Under the pieces are notes generated by a model, which saw only the letters and a list, made by a program, of their open reading frames with translations, did not search any database and had not been told where the DNA came from. Both the position numbers and the translations under genes were made by a program. 64,000 nucleotides of DNA, taken from NCBI GenBank assembly GCA_028671895.1, contig CM053794.1:19826501-19890500 (forward strand), read 5' to 3'. Below are positions 32,851 to 42,734 of the stretch, in pieces (within the stretch, counting starts at the first letter, position 1; each line of letters opens with the position of its first letter). The stretch comes from Oenanthe sinensis (lineage: Eukaryota; Streptophyta; Magnoliopsida; Apiales; Apiaceae).

Positions 32851-32855
32851 ATTTA
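32851..32855. repeat. Target site duplication of element D, right copy (ATTTA)
   Basis: Four of five bases match 19447-19451. Confidence 0.6.
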
Positions 32856-32891
32856 CACCTCAGCTACAAGGTTGGAACTAGAAGAATCCAT
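32856..32891 (-). pseudogene. Element B env-position ORF, start (12 codons)
   Basis: ATG at 32891 followed by MDSSSSNLVAEV. The frame continues at 19451 after removal of D. The short NLVAE string also occurs at the start of the element A ORF (residues 11-15), which supports homology of the two ORFs. Confidence 0.6.
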
Positions 32892-33769
32892 TTGGAGTTG
32901 TGTGTAGAAAAGAGAAGTGAGGAAATGAAGATTTTAGAGAGAAGTAAGTGAGAATTTGAATGCCACTATAAGAGAAAAAGTTTCTTTGCGTTTGCGATTA
33001 AGCGTAGAAATGAAATGTTAGATCTACTTTGCTATTTATATGGCTTAGACAACTCGACTAGAATTGAAATTGATTTTATATGTTCGAGAACTCTGAAAGT
33101 GAATAAAGTAGTTTTAGTATAGAACTGTCTGAATTTGATCGAGAACTCAAGTATATATGCATTCGAAAACTGTATCAATCTAGAACTCTATTTATTCGAG
33201 AAGTGGCACAATCGATAACTCAATATGACTTAATCGAGAACTCTAGGATTCGAGAACTCAAATTAGTATTGAATCGAGAACTCTGGAAAACAAAGTTGAT
33301 CGAGAACTCACTAAAGTGTACTGGTCGAGAACTCACAGATAGAACCTCATTCGAGAAGTCATAGAAGAATGACAATTTAAATACATACTCCAGTTTTTGA
33401 AGAATTATTTTTTTTACACTTAGAAAACAAAACAACAATTTGACAGATATCCTTTTTAGAGATAAAATCTATTTAATTCTGAAATTAAAAATATATTTGC
33501 AAAATATTCTTGAATAATTGAATATCACACTTGTTATTTGAAGATGCACAAGTATAATAATTCTTTTCAGGCTTGCTTAGAACAAATAAATAGTTTCAAG
33601 CTGCTATTTCATTTTATTTTTAAAACAAAATATACAACAATATAACTGATGCATTTATAAGTACACACCAGTCTGCTTCATTTAGATAAATCATGTAAGG
33701 ATCATATCTGTGAAAAACTTATTGCAACAGTTGATGAGATATATTTATTTAGCCACTAGTCAGAAAACT
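32892..33769 (-). other. Element B spacer between pol and the env-position ORF
   Basis: Non-coding AT-rich region equivalent in position to 6047-7755 of element A. It contains the TCGAGAACTC array at about 33048-33362. The remainder (33370-33769) has no recognised feature. Confidence 0.6.
33048..33362. promoter_or_regulatory. TCGAGAACTC motif array in element B spacer
   Basis: About 13 full or degenerate copies of TCGAGAACTC occur at roughly 25-bp spacing (near 33082, 33138, 33193, 33231, 33249, 33273, 33298, 33324, 33350 and weaker ones). At least four contain TTCGAGAA, which fits the heat-shock element core TTCnnGAA. The motif differs from element A's, but the position upstream of the env-position ORF is the same. 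Confidence 0.5.
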
Positions 33770-34253
33770 TTAGCATTTCAATCTCACTTACCAACCTGTT
33801 AAAGATGGCTTCATCTAGTGGTTTAATAAATATATCAGCCAACTATTTTTATTTTGGAACATAGAATAATTCAATTACTCCATTTTTTGCATGTTCCCTT
33901 AAGAAATGATACCTTACATCAATGTGCTTTGTCTTTGAGTGGTTCACTAAATTTTCAACAATGGATATGGCACTAGTATTGTCACACGTGATTGGAATTC
34001 TTTTCAACACTAGTCCAAAGTCTCTTAATTGATTTCTTATCTAAAGCACTTAAACACAACAACTTCCTGCAACTATGTATTCAGCCGCAGCTATAGAAGT
34101 TGAAACTAATTATTGCTTCTTGCTAAACAATGACACCAATCTCTATCCAAGAAATTGACAACTTCTAGAGGTACTATTTCTATCAACTCTGCATCCAGCA
34201 AAATCAGCATCAGAATATCTAACTAGGTTGAATCATGTTTCCTTAGGGTACCA
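33770..34253 (-). pseudogene. Element B pol remnant (RNase H end)
   Basis: Minus-strand copia RNase H relic. Recognisable are YSDADFAGCRVDRNSTS, SKKQ, AAEYIVAGSCC, KHIDVRYHFLREHA and the terminal LADIFIKPLDEAIFNRLVSE. Stops and small frameshifts are present. The similarity to the element A Pol C-terminus puts B in the same Sirevirus-like group. Sequence upstream switches abruptly to element F near 34253, so most of B's pol is missing here. Confidence 0.8.
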
Positions 34254-34628
34254 AATAAACTAATATAATGTATCTGCTAATTGCAAGCACGTTACAACAA
34301 TTACCAAGTTCTAAATTTTCTTTGTAGGCCAAAAGTTAAGTAATGAGTTCCTCCAACCAGAGCAACTACCTTTACTCCAATTCCAATCTGATACCCAAAG
34401 CTTGACCCTTATTGATCATCTTCTTCCGATCTTCCAAATAAGCATAACAATTTAATTTTTAGTCTTTCGATTTTCCATAGAAGTGACAATCGTCTTCTTT
34501 GTTAACACCTCATTCAGACTTTAGAGCCTGTTTTGGGATTGGACTTTGGTTTGACAAGGAAACTAGATCAAATCTTCTCTTTGCCTTTCCATTTTCCTTT
34601 CCCTTTTGCATTCCTTATGTTTACCATC
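34254..34628 (-). pseudogene. Element F gag/protease fragment (left of E)
   Basis: Minus-strand Angela-like relic. It parallels element C from the lysine-rich Gag tail through the CCHC region and into the protease (the segment of C around 43400-43880). The knuckle is degraded and the frame is broken. It continues on the other side of E at 58081, and the CCATC duplication confirms the split. It ends at a sharp junction with element B RNase H. Confidence 0.7.
34624..34628. repeat. Target site duplication of element E, left copy (CCATC)
   Basis: Identical to 58081-58085. Confidence 0.92.
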
Positions 34629-36639
34629 TGTAATATCCCTAAAATCCAGGTACTTTTAAAACCTTGTTATTAAAAGTATGTATTGGATAATAATTATGGA
34701 ATAAAGTTTTGTTGGGCAATTAAATTATTGAAATTGCCAGAATGAGTTAAAGATTAAATTGGTCGTAGCGAATCGTTACGGACCCGAAGAAAATCAAGTG
34801 ATTTCCTTGAAATATTTAAAAGAGCCGAATTTTTTTATTCATGGATTAATAAAATCCAAATACTTGCACTTAGCTAAAATTTATAAGTAATGCTAGTAGT
34901 ATTAAGTCAAAGTCAAAGAAGTGCTAGAAAACTTGACCAACTTTGACTTGACCTTTGGGAGGAGTATTAAGCCAAGGGTCAAGTTAAGTGATTAAACAAA
35001 AGAAAACAAAGAAAAAAAATCAGCAAAGGTGGCTAGAGCAAGAAGAACCATTCGGCCAAGCTAGAAGAGAATGAAGGAAGAAAAATCCAAGCTCACATCA
35101 TACTTGCTTGTTTGTGTTGGTTAGAAGCTTAAAAGAAAGGTAGTCTCCATGTGTTCAACATACTTAAATTGCATGCAAAGTTATCCATGAAATCTATAGC
35201 TTTTCATGAAAGTATGTATGCATGAATAGTGATGTTGATTTTGAATAAATTCTTAAACACTGGTGTTATGAATCCTTAAGCTTTGATAGCACTTGTTAAT
35301 GGTTATTTAAGCTAGGGGTAGTGTTAATAAGCATGGGAAGCTTGATTATATGAACCCTAGCTTGGTGGAGTCATGTGATTAAAGCATGCTATGTAATGAG
35401 TTTAAGTATATGCTTTGGTGCTTGCTTTGTGGCTATGATTTTACAATATAGTGATGATTTGGTTAAAGTTTATGAGTATGTAATATGGATGTGTCTTGGT
35501 AGAGAATGGTGGTTGAAAGAAGGGTAAGTGAATTGTTGTTTTGAAAGTAGTAAAATGATGTTAAAAGCTGTCTAGCAGTGGTGATGCAGTTGGCTGAATT
35601 ATTGGTAATATTGAGAGTGTTGTTAAATTGTGTTTGGGCTTGGGATGTCTTGAGTACATTCCCAAGTAGTAGTGCAAAATATATGGTAGTCATTTGAGTT
35701 GAATAAAATGAGTTTAAAACAGGGGAAACGAGGAACATACAAAGGAGACCATGCAAAATTTCTGTCTGCCTACTAACTGTTCATAGCAACCGAAGGGGCT
35801 AGACTGTATTGATTAATGATATCTTTATATGGTTAGATAGATGTCGGTCTCTAGATAGTTTGCGCGCTAATTTTGCGTCAAACGGAGTTATGAGCTAAAA
35901 GTTATGGCCAAAATAGTAAGGCTAGGCAGAAAACTCAGCTGCCCTGTTTTTGACTAACTTGGAATGGATGATCAGCCTAGCTAAGCTACTCCATAAATCT
36001 TGAGCCTTTTATTTTAAATAGTAGGCACATGTGTGAAGACTTGGAAAGAAGAATTGGGTTAAAAAGATTAAAACCTGATTTATGAAAAATATTTGAATAC
36101 AAGTGCTGCATATGAAAAGTTAAGGGAAATGCTAATGTTTTGATTTAGCCACTTCCTTTGTATAAAATGACATTTGAGGCTAAACTAGAAAATGAAAGAT
36201 GTTGTATGATGACATAAGAATGCTATGGGCTAATGGACTTGTTTATTATATGTCGTTTTGAATGAATCAGGTAGTTATACGAGTATGCGTTAATAGGACG
36301 ATTAAGAAATACTCGTATAGCTAAAGGTGAATTGTTTTTGTTCGTAGATACTCGGACGAAACAAGGAAGGAGCTTACTTCCGCGAAAACCTACAGGCAAG
36401 TATCTGACACTTTGTCACATTGATTCTAATGTATGACATATGTATGCATAGGTTGGTTAAGGTAGTTTCTTGTGAGTAGGACTAGATCCTTTCAACCTAA
36501 CCCTGAGACTCCTCTGAACTTCTTAAAAAGTTAGAGGACGTTTATTCTTCAGTTCGTGTAACTGAACCTGTGTCGAGCATATCTTTTTGGTGCTCGATGG
36601 TCGACCGGGAGTAGTCTAGCGTGTCTCGACGGTTAGTCG

Positions 36640-37085
36640 AGGTTTATTATTTTAAATAATATTTAGTTTATTAAATATTATTTAAAGAATATGGAAAGTA
36701 TTTAAAGGTTAAGTAAATACTTTCAGGGTATTTGAAATTATTTAAATATTATTTAATATTGATTAAATATTATTTAAATATTTTGGGACATTTAAAAGTA
36801 TTTAACTACTGATTAAATACTTTCAACTCGTTTTGGTTTATTTAAATATTATTTAATATTGATTAAATATTATTTAAATATGTTGAATCATTTAAGATTA
36901 TTTAAATATTAAATAATCCTGATTATATTTGAATTAAATATTTTAATTCTCTTAAATCCTTTTAATATTTTTCGAGGACTATTCTGGGCCTCCTAAATAT
37001 TAATAAAATATTTAATTATTCTTTAAAAATATTCTGGAGTTGTCTAAACTTCTTTAAATATTATTTTTCATTAAATAATAAATAG
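36640..37085. repeat. AT-rich palindromic repeats in E 5' LTR
   Basis: Repeated ATTTAAATATTATTTAA-type strings occur, with a roughly 40-bp unit recurring about 105 bases apart (near 36735 and 36840). They are self-complementary and likely to form secondary structure. The same region in the 3' LTR is about 55876-56321. Confidence 0.6.
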
Positions 37086-37404
37086 TGAGCGATGACTCGG
37101 ATAATTTATATTTATTCTGAGTCGATAACTCCAGGTTCGGGAGGTAACGTCTGGCTCCGATATTCCTCCCAGTTGTATAGGTGCCTTATGGCCCATTGTT
37201 TCATTCCAAAAGTGTAATATTTTGTGGAGTCTATTTTAACTCGTATTAGTGGCTCCCCGGTCGCATTCTTGAATCTCCTTGATTCAAGGGTTTCTGTCTT
37301 GTTAAATTCGTTGACTGAGAGTCAACCCAGATGTTTCGAGAGTACTCCCACCTCGTTTCGGGAGCCAAGCTATTGCCAGATATTGAAATCTAACAATAGG
37401 TCGT

Positions 37405-37818
37405 AGTTGTTCTGGAAGGTTGTATTAAATTCCCTTCCTTATCTGTTGATTGAAATCCTGTGATGGATTGTTGAGTTGTTCTGGAAGGTTGTATTAAATT
37501 CCCTTCCTTATCTGTTGATTGAAATCCTGTGATGGGTTGTTGAGTTGTTCCGGAAGGTTGTATTAAATTCCCTTCCTTATCTGTTGATTGAAATCCTGTG
37601 ATGGGCTGTTGAGTTGTTCCGGAAGGTTGTATTAAATTCCCCTCCTTATCTGTTGATTGAAATCCTGTGATGGATTGTTGAGTTGTTCTGGAAGGTTGTA
37701 TTAAATTTCCTTCCTTATCTGTTGATTGAAATCCTGTGATGGGTTGTTGAGTTGTTCCGGAAGGTTGTATTAAATTCCCTTCCTTATCTGTTGATTGAAA
37801 TCCTGTGATGGATTGTTT
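37405..37818. repeat. 69-bp minisatellite, six copies, in E 5' LTR
   Basis: Tandem 69-bp units beginning AGTTGTTCTGGAAGGTTGTA. Units differ by single bases (TCTGG or TCCGG; GGATTG or GGGTTG). The 3' LTR has the same copy number at about 56641-57054 but four unit-specific differences. Confidence 0.9.
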
Positions 37819-38304
37819 GATTGAAGTCCTAAAGTGGATTGTTGTTATTCTAGAAGGTTTGATTAAATTTCCTTCTAGGTTTGATGAGTTTTAAAGTATT
37901 CATCAGGGACTGGAGTAAAAGTTGCGTAAGAGGTCGGGGACGCACGACCCAGCCGTAATTAAAGGCCCATGAGTTGCCTAGGGTGACGTCCCGATAAGGG
38001 GTTGTCCTTCTACTAGTAGAGAAAATGACGAAATGTCGATTGTACATGCGACTAATCATCGAGTACAATAAGGCGTTGAAAAATCTCCAGTTAATCCCGT
38101 TTCTTCCACTTGGAATTTGACGTTGCACTGTAACGAAAGCCTAGGTGCTGAGTTACCGATAGTGTTAACGGGGAATATAATCAATTTTGAATTTGTTGAT
38201 TGCTTTGAGTATTGTTTTACTTGCACTTGTCAGTTTCACTGATATCTTGATATTGTACTCGGTTATTGTTTCAGTACCTTGTTATACTGTTATCTATTAC
38301 TTGC

Positions 38305-38321
38305 TGAGCATTTGTAGCTCA
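38305..38321 (+). promoter_or_regulatory. Conserved hairpin TGAGC...GCTCA in E 5' LTR
   Basis: A 5-bp stem with a 7-nt loop, 50 bases before the LTR small ORF. The stem is shared with element D. It is followed by a pyrimidine-rich run ending TTACAG and TTGCAG just before the ATG. Confidence 0.45.
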
Positions 38322-38370
38322 TTCTTGCTTGTTATTTTCTGTTGTTGTTCCTACCTTACAGTTGCAGATC

Positions 38371-38547
38371 ATGCCCAGTCGAGTACACCACACCTTGCGC
38401 AAGCGGGTCACCAGGGCAAGGACCCCCTATGAGAGATTCCGCTTTACGGCACCTGAGGTAGGGAGGCTTAGTAGGATAGGCTTCCAGCTTCTACTAGTCA
38501 GGTTTATCTATAGATATGACTTATGTAAGTATATGGAACAGATGTAA
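38371..38547 (+). CDS. LTR small ORF of element E, 5' copy (58 aa)
   Basis: ATG-initiated, strongly basic at the N-terminus (MPSRVHHTLRKRVTRAR), then the block SRIGFQLLLVRFIYRYDLCK that is conserved with element D. It lies wholly inside the LTR, upstream of the PBS. A GAG|GTAGGG donor-like site at 38457/38458 is in phase with the ATG-less pre-gag ORF starting at 38998, so the first 29 codons could be a 5' exon; the predicted 540-bp intron would contain the PBS. Conservation past that site argues that the unspliced ORF may also be used. No known family recognised. Confidence 0.5.
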   Translation: MPSRVHHTLRKRVTRARTPYERFRFTAPEVGRLSRIGFQLLLVRFIYRYDLCKYMEQM

Positions 38548-38848
38548 GTTAATTTACTTTTGACTGCGGCATAGTTTCCTCAAGGAGCTTTAGCTAGCAG
38601 TGCAACCCCATCTTGTGATAACTCTATTATGTATCAGTTAAGATATAATGATGTAAATTATGAAACTCCGTTTCTGAGACTATGGCTCGTGTGTGTGTGA
38701 TAAGGTTATGGGGTCACCAGCATGTCGTTATTTTGTGATTATTATATGGTGATTTACTATTGTTGGATTACAAGTGTGTGTGTGTATACTGGAAATTGGA
38801 CAGTGACAACCTGGATCTCCGACCCCGGGTCTGGGGGCGTCACAGAAG

Positions 38849-38860
38849 TGGTATCAGAGC
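38849..38860 (+). other. Primer binding site of element E (initiator tRNA-Met)
   Basis: TGGTATCAGAGC, four bases after the 5' LTR. Confidence 0.9.
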
Positions 38861-38997
38861 CCTAAGTTATAGTACTCAGAAATGAGAGGCGAAAGGACAA
38901 TACGACCATTAAAATAAACCTAAAAGCCTTAATAATAATAAAACCCATAAAAAGGGAACTTATTAAGATCTGGTAGTACCGAGTGGTTGTATTGTAG

Positions 38998-39301
38998 CTA
39001 CCTGATTCCGAGGCGTACGAGGCCCAACGGGATTTAGAGTTGCTGGGTGAGGCTGATGCTGAGGACGATGATCCTGAGGAGGATCCGGAGGAGATTCCGG
39101 AGGAGGCTCCGGTAGAGGCACCAGTAGAGGTTCCAGTTGCAGTGCCTGCCGAGATTCCAGTTGAGGTACCGGCAGAGATTCCTGTAGAGGCCCCAGTGCC
39201 ACCTGCTGTTCCAGCACCCACCTTTCCACCCACTGACCAGGCTGGACCCTCTGGTACAGTATTTATAGATATTCCTATGGTGCCACCTCAGGTAGTGTTT
39301 C
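38998..39301 (+). pseudogene. Element E pre-gag ORF, first part (split by C)
   Basis: Open from the base after TTGTATTGTAG to the C insertion, with no ATG in the first about 90 codons and an in-frame TAG just upstream. It encodes an acidic segment and a PVEVPAEIPVEVPAEIP-type repeat. Removing C and its 5-bp duplication restores the same frame at 48269. The start without ATG after an acceptor-like AG implies a spliced leader, most simply from the LTR small ORF. Confidence 0.6.
39297..39301. repeat. Target site duplication of element C, left copy (GTTTC)
   Basis: Identical to 48264-48268. Confidence 0.92.
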
Positions 39302-40857
39302 TGTTAGTGTAGGTGCCCTAGAGGCAATACAATGTTTCTTTTAAATAAACCTTTATGTCATATGATTATTCAATAAACGTATTTATTATGACTTTAATTA
39401 CTGCGATATATTTGTTAGCATAATAAATGTCCTTAGAATCATGATACACGTTATATAGTTTAAGTACATGACTTGAATTTGAGATTATATAATATATCAT
39501 ATTCTTAAATGTCCCTAGTCGAGTATTATTATTATAGGACAATAATAATACATAAATAGACTAGTATGTTGTTTGACAGATAACCATATCTCATTGGTTA
39601 TAAGTATGGGGATACTAAAGTCAATGCATAGGTACATGTAGGAGTACATGGTACTGGACAGACCCACAGTGAGATTCTTCATGTTTAATAAAGTCATAAG
39701 AAAGACTCACAGTGATAATGGTGTAATGGTCCTCTGACTTGAGATCATTATATTTCTATACGAGGATTAATATACTCTGACTACATTAAAAGTTACCTTT
39801 GACCGGGTGATGATAAAAGTGGACATCAGGTATATCATGAGTCGTATGAGAAATATGAATGATAGATAAAGGATTTAACCCTCCTATAATTAGGAGGGAT
39901 ATTATTGGCCTCTTGATTGAGTGAGACTATAAAATGCATGGCCGTGCTCAAATAATGATTTGTTTTTCATAGTCTACTCATGGATCAAGTAAACCCGGAT
40001 TAAATGTTGAAGAGGATGACTAAACACATGCCTCGAGTTTAATCTATAATATATTTGGTTAAAGGGATTATATTACACGGAAACATTAATCATGAAAGGT
40101 TTTTTTATCAAATCACGATTTAATTATTGTTTAATTGGGTAGCAATGATGTATTACTAGATACCGCTCATTATTTATAATTTTATTGGAGAATATAATTA
40201 TTGCTAATTAAATAATAGCCTATAGGGTCACACACATAGAGCATCTAGAGGAATAGTTAATTTAAATTATAGATTTAAATTAATTGATGATTGTTTGAAT
40301 TTTATTATATTAATTAAGTGAGACTTAATTAATTGAAATAATATAAATTCGAAGTTGAAGAGGATTTCTGCCCATAATAATTAAGTATGACTTAATTATT
40401 AATTAAATAATAGAAACATGTTTTATTATTTAATCCTCTACCTACATGGGTTAGGTTTTACTGCTTAGGCCCGTTTAACTAGTCATTATAAATAGATAAT
40501 GATAGGTTAAAATAGCTACACGTTTTTATATGATAAAACCCTAGAGGCAGAGCAAGAGAGGCAGCAAAGACAGTCATTCAAAATCATCAAAGGAGGCTAG
40601 TACATCCATCCCGTAATCAAGATCGTGAGACGCTCTTGAAGGTGCTCGTGTGGATATCATAGAGGTGCTTTCGAGAGAAAGACACAAATCGTGATAGCAA
40701 GGATCTCCGTTGAGTTCGTTACATTCAAGATCTTAATAGGTATGATTCGTTTATCACCATAATCCGTCAATTCTTATACATGATCCTGCGTTAGGGTTCC
40801 GAAATTTTTCGTTATATTTACGTTTATCCGCTGTGTTTTATGCCTCGGAACCCTACA
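39302..40857 (+). repeat. Element C 5' LTR (1,556 bp)
   Basis: Starts TGTTAGTGTAGG and ends AACCCTACA. Related diverged LTR pieces are at 16288-17275 (G) and 60451-60569 (F). Confidence 0.95.
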
Positions 40858-42734
40858 ATGGCATCAGAGCTACGTGTATAAGGGACTGATTTGGTTACGT
40901 GTTTTATGTATATGATGCATAAGTGCCTGTTTTGCTACTGCCATGATTATGCCATGCTACTGCCATGATTATGCCATGCCTGTTTGCTACTGCCCTTGCT
41001 ACTGCCATGTTGCTGCAATGTCATAAACTGTTATGGCATGATGTGTGTAATGCACTGTATGTATATGATACGAGATACAGCCATACGAAGGTCATCGGAA
41101 ACGTTCTGAAGCGTTTAAAACAAAACTGCATAAAGATTTAGGTTTGCTGTGAATAGTGATTCTGCAGTGAATAGTGTTTTTCGACGGAGTCAGAATGGGT
41201 CGAATTTACTCTTTCTGGAAAGGGAAAATCGCCACGAGCAAAAATCACGGCTTTTTCGTGACCTATGGTGTTTTTTGGCCATTTGAGATCGTTAAGGGCC
41301 TCAAAATGCGATTTTCTGTTTATAAATCATGATTTTAAATTTTATGAAATTTTGTGATCATGGCATATGTGATGTATGATGATATGATTAAGTATTCTGA
41401 GTTGTCAGTAATTGTTATGTGAGCATGGTGCTGGTTATGGCCTTCAGACCCCTAGATTAATGGTTTTGGTTTTGGTTTTATAAATACGACTTGCATGTCG
41501 TTTTCTTCGTTCTTGTAATCGTTTAACCTCGAATGTAACTCGAGTCTTCTTATGTAAGTATATTAGATTAGGTTTTCTTGTAATGTTCTTGAAGACTGAA
41601 GAATGATGCAGGAAGAGGAGAAGGCACCAGTGGATACAAGAAGAATGAAGACATGTAATTGTATTTATGTATTACCACCACCATAGACTGACTTTGATCC
41701 TTTCATTAGCTCGAAAGGATCACATAGGAAAGGGGCCATAACCAAGCACGTTTACATACTGCACTTTACATATTGATGTATGAATGATGCATGCTTTAAT
41801 TAGATTAATCATGTATGTATGTATTAGATACGTCATCCATGCCATGATTGTCATGCTAAACAAGATAAAATCTGTAACGATTTAAGATTTTAAAATCAAC
41901 AAACGATCATGAGATTCTTGTGTTTATAAAATATGGATTTTTAAAACACGGAATTGAATATGAATTTTTGATATCTATAATTGGGATTTTCTGACAAAAG
42001 CGGATATGCGTATTCGTAAGGCTGATGGGTTTTAAGTGTGACCACTGGTATCCTCCATCTACCTGGGAAATGAACAATTTAAGATGACAATTTGAAGTAT
42101 TTGGTTCAAGGAAAAATTGAGGATCTCTTCATGATGTGATCATGATCGTCGTAAATTTTCTAAAACCCTTAACAAAATATTAAGTTTTAATCGGATGCTT
42201 TCCAATGAATGAACACTCATCGAATCCTAGATCGGTTAGGGGAAAGACTGTCAGTGGCAGGGGACTCCTATCTATCGTGGTGAGATGCGACGAATATAAA
42301 CGGTTATATTCGGCCGTTGTATCATTGGGTCTAACTTAACTAAGTCGTCATGATAAGGTGAAAATAAACGGTTATATTCAACTATTATGAACTTAGAAGC
42401 ATGGAGTTTGGATAAAAGTCTATTAGATAGATAAGATCAATCGTTGTTCACCAAACTATCCAAGAATTACATATGATATAATTGACAACTGTTGTCTACC
42501 TAAATAATCATTTTTAAGGACTTCCAGTGGTTGACTTTAGACATGACGAAATATGGATCTTGGCTCACTAGAAAGGATTATGGGATATACTTTCCAAATT
42601 AATAGTAAGGGCTATTAATTTGATAAAAATAGTGGGAGATATATTATGAATATATCATAATTATTTGAACATAATAAATAACTCAGACAATCTAATGTTT
42701 ATTTTGTGCTTTTAATCATTGTAGATACCAAGAA
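40858..42734 (+). other. Element C untranslated leader
   Basis: A 1.9-kb leader between the LTR and the gag start. It has the PBS at its start, a short tandem repeat of TGCTACTGCCATGATTATGC type at about 40935-41020, and no convincing ORF. BARE-type elements have a similarly long leader that carries dimerisation and packaging signals; I did not identify these here. The end part resembles relic F at about 58740-58800 (minus strand). Confidence 0.8.
40859..40870 (+). other. Primer binding site of element C (variant)
   Basis: TGGCATCAGAGC, one base after the LTR, differs from the initiator tRNA-Met complement at one position (C for T). The relic F site (60438-60449) has the same C, so the variant is a lineage trait. 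Confidence 0.8.

Larger units (their letters stand above)
34629..38844 (+). repeat. Element E 5' LTR (4,216 bp)
   Basis: Starts TGTAATATCCC and ends GGGCGTCACA. It includes AT-rich palindrome-rich DNA (about 36640-37080), a 69-bp minisatellite (37405-37818), a conserved hairpin (38305-38321) and a 58-codon ORF (38371-38547). The last 40 bases can fold through CCCC and GGGG runs, as in element D. Confidence 0.95.

Noticed and set aside
35463..35756. 97-codon minus-strand ORF in the E 5' LTR, repeated at 54699-54992
   Set aside because: It is present in both LTRs only because they are copies. No homologue in D, AT-rich composition and no domain; a chance ORF.
37405..37818. Regular repeats considered as a CRISPR array
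   Set aside because: The 69-bp units are contiguous, with no unique spacers, and lie in a plant LTR; a minisatellite.
38490..38530. Second donor-like site GTAAGT at 38525 as the exon end
   Set aside because: Joining it to the acceptor at 38997 gives a stop within three codons; only the GTAGG donor keeps the frame. It cannot be excluded with another acceptor.
38862..39233. Minus-strand ORF rich in G, A, S and T repeats (about 123 codons)
   Set aside because: It is the antisense shadow of the PVEVPAEIP-type repeat of the E pre-gag ORF.
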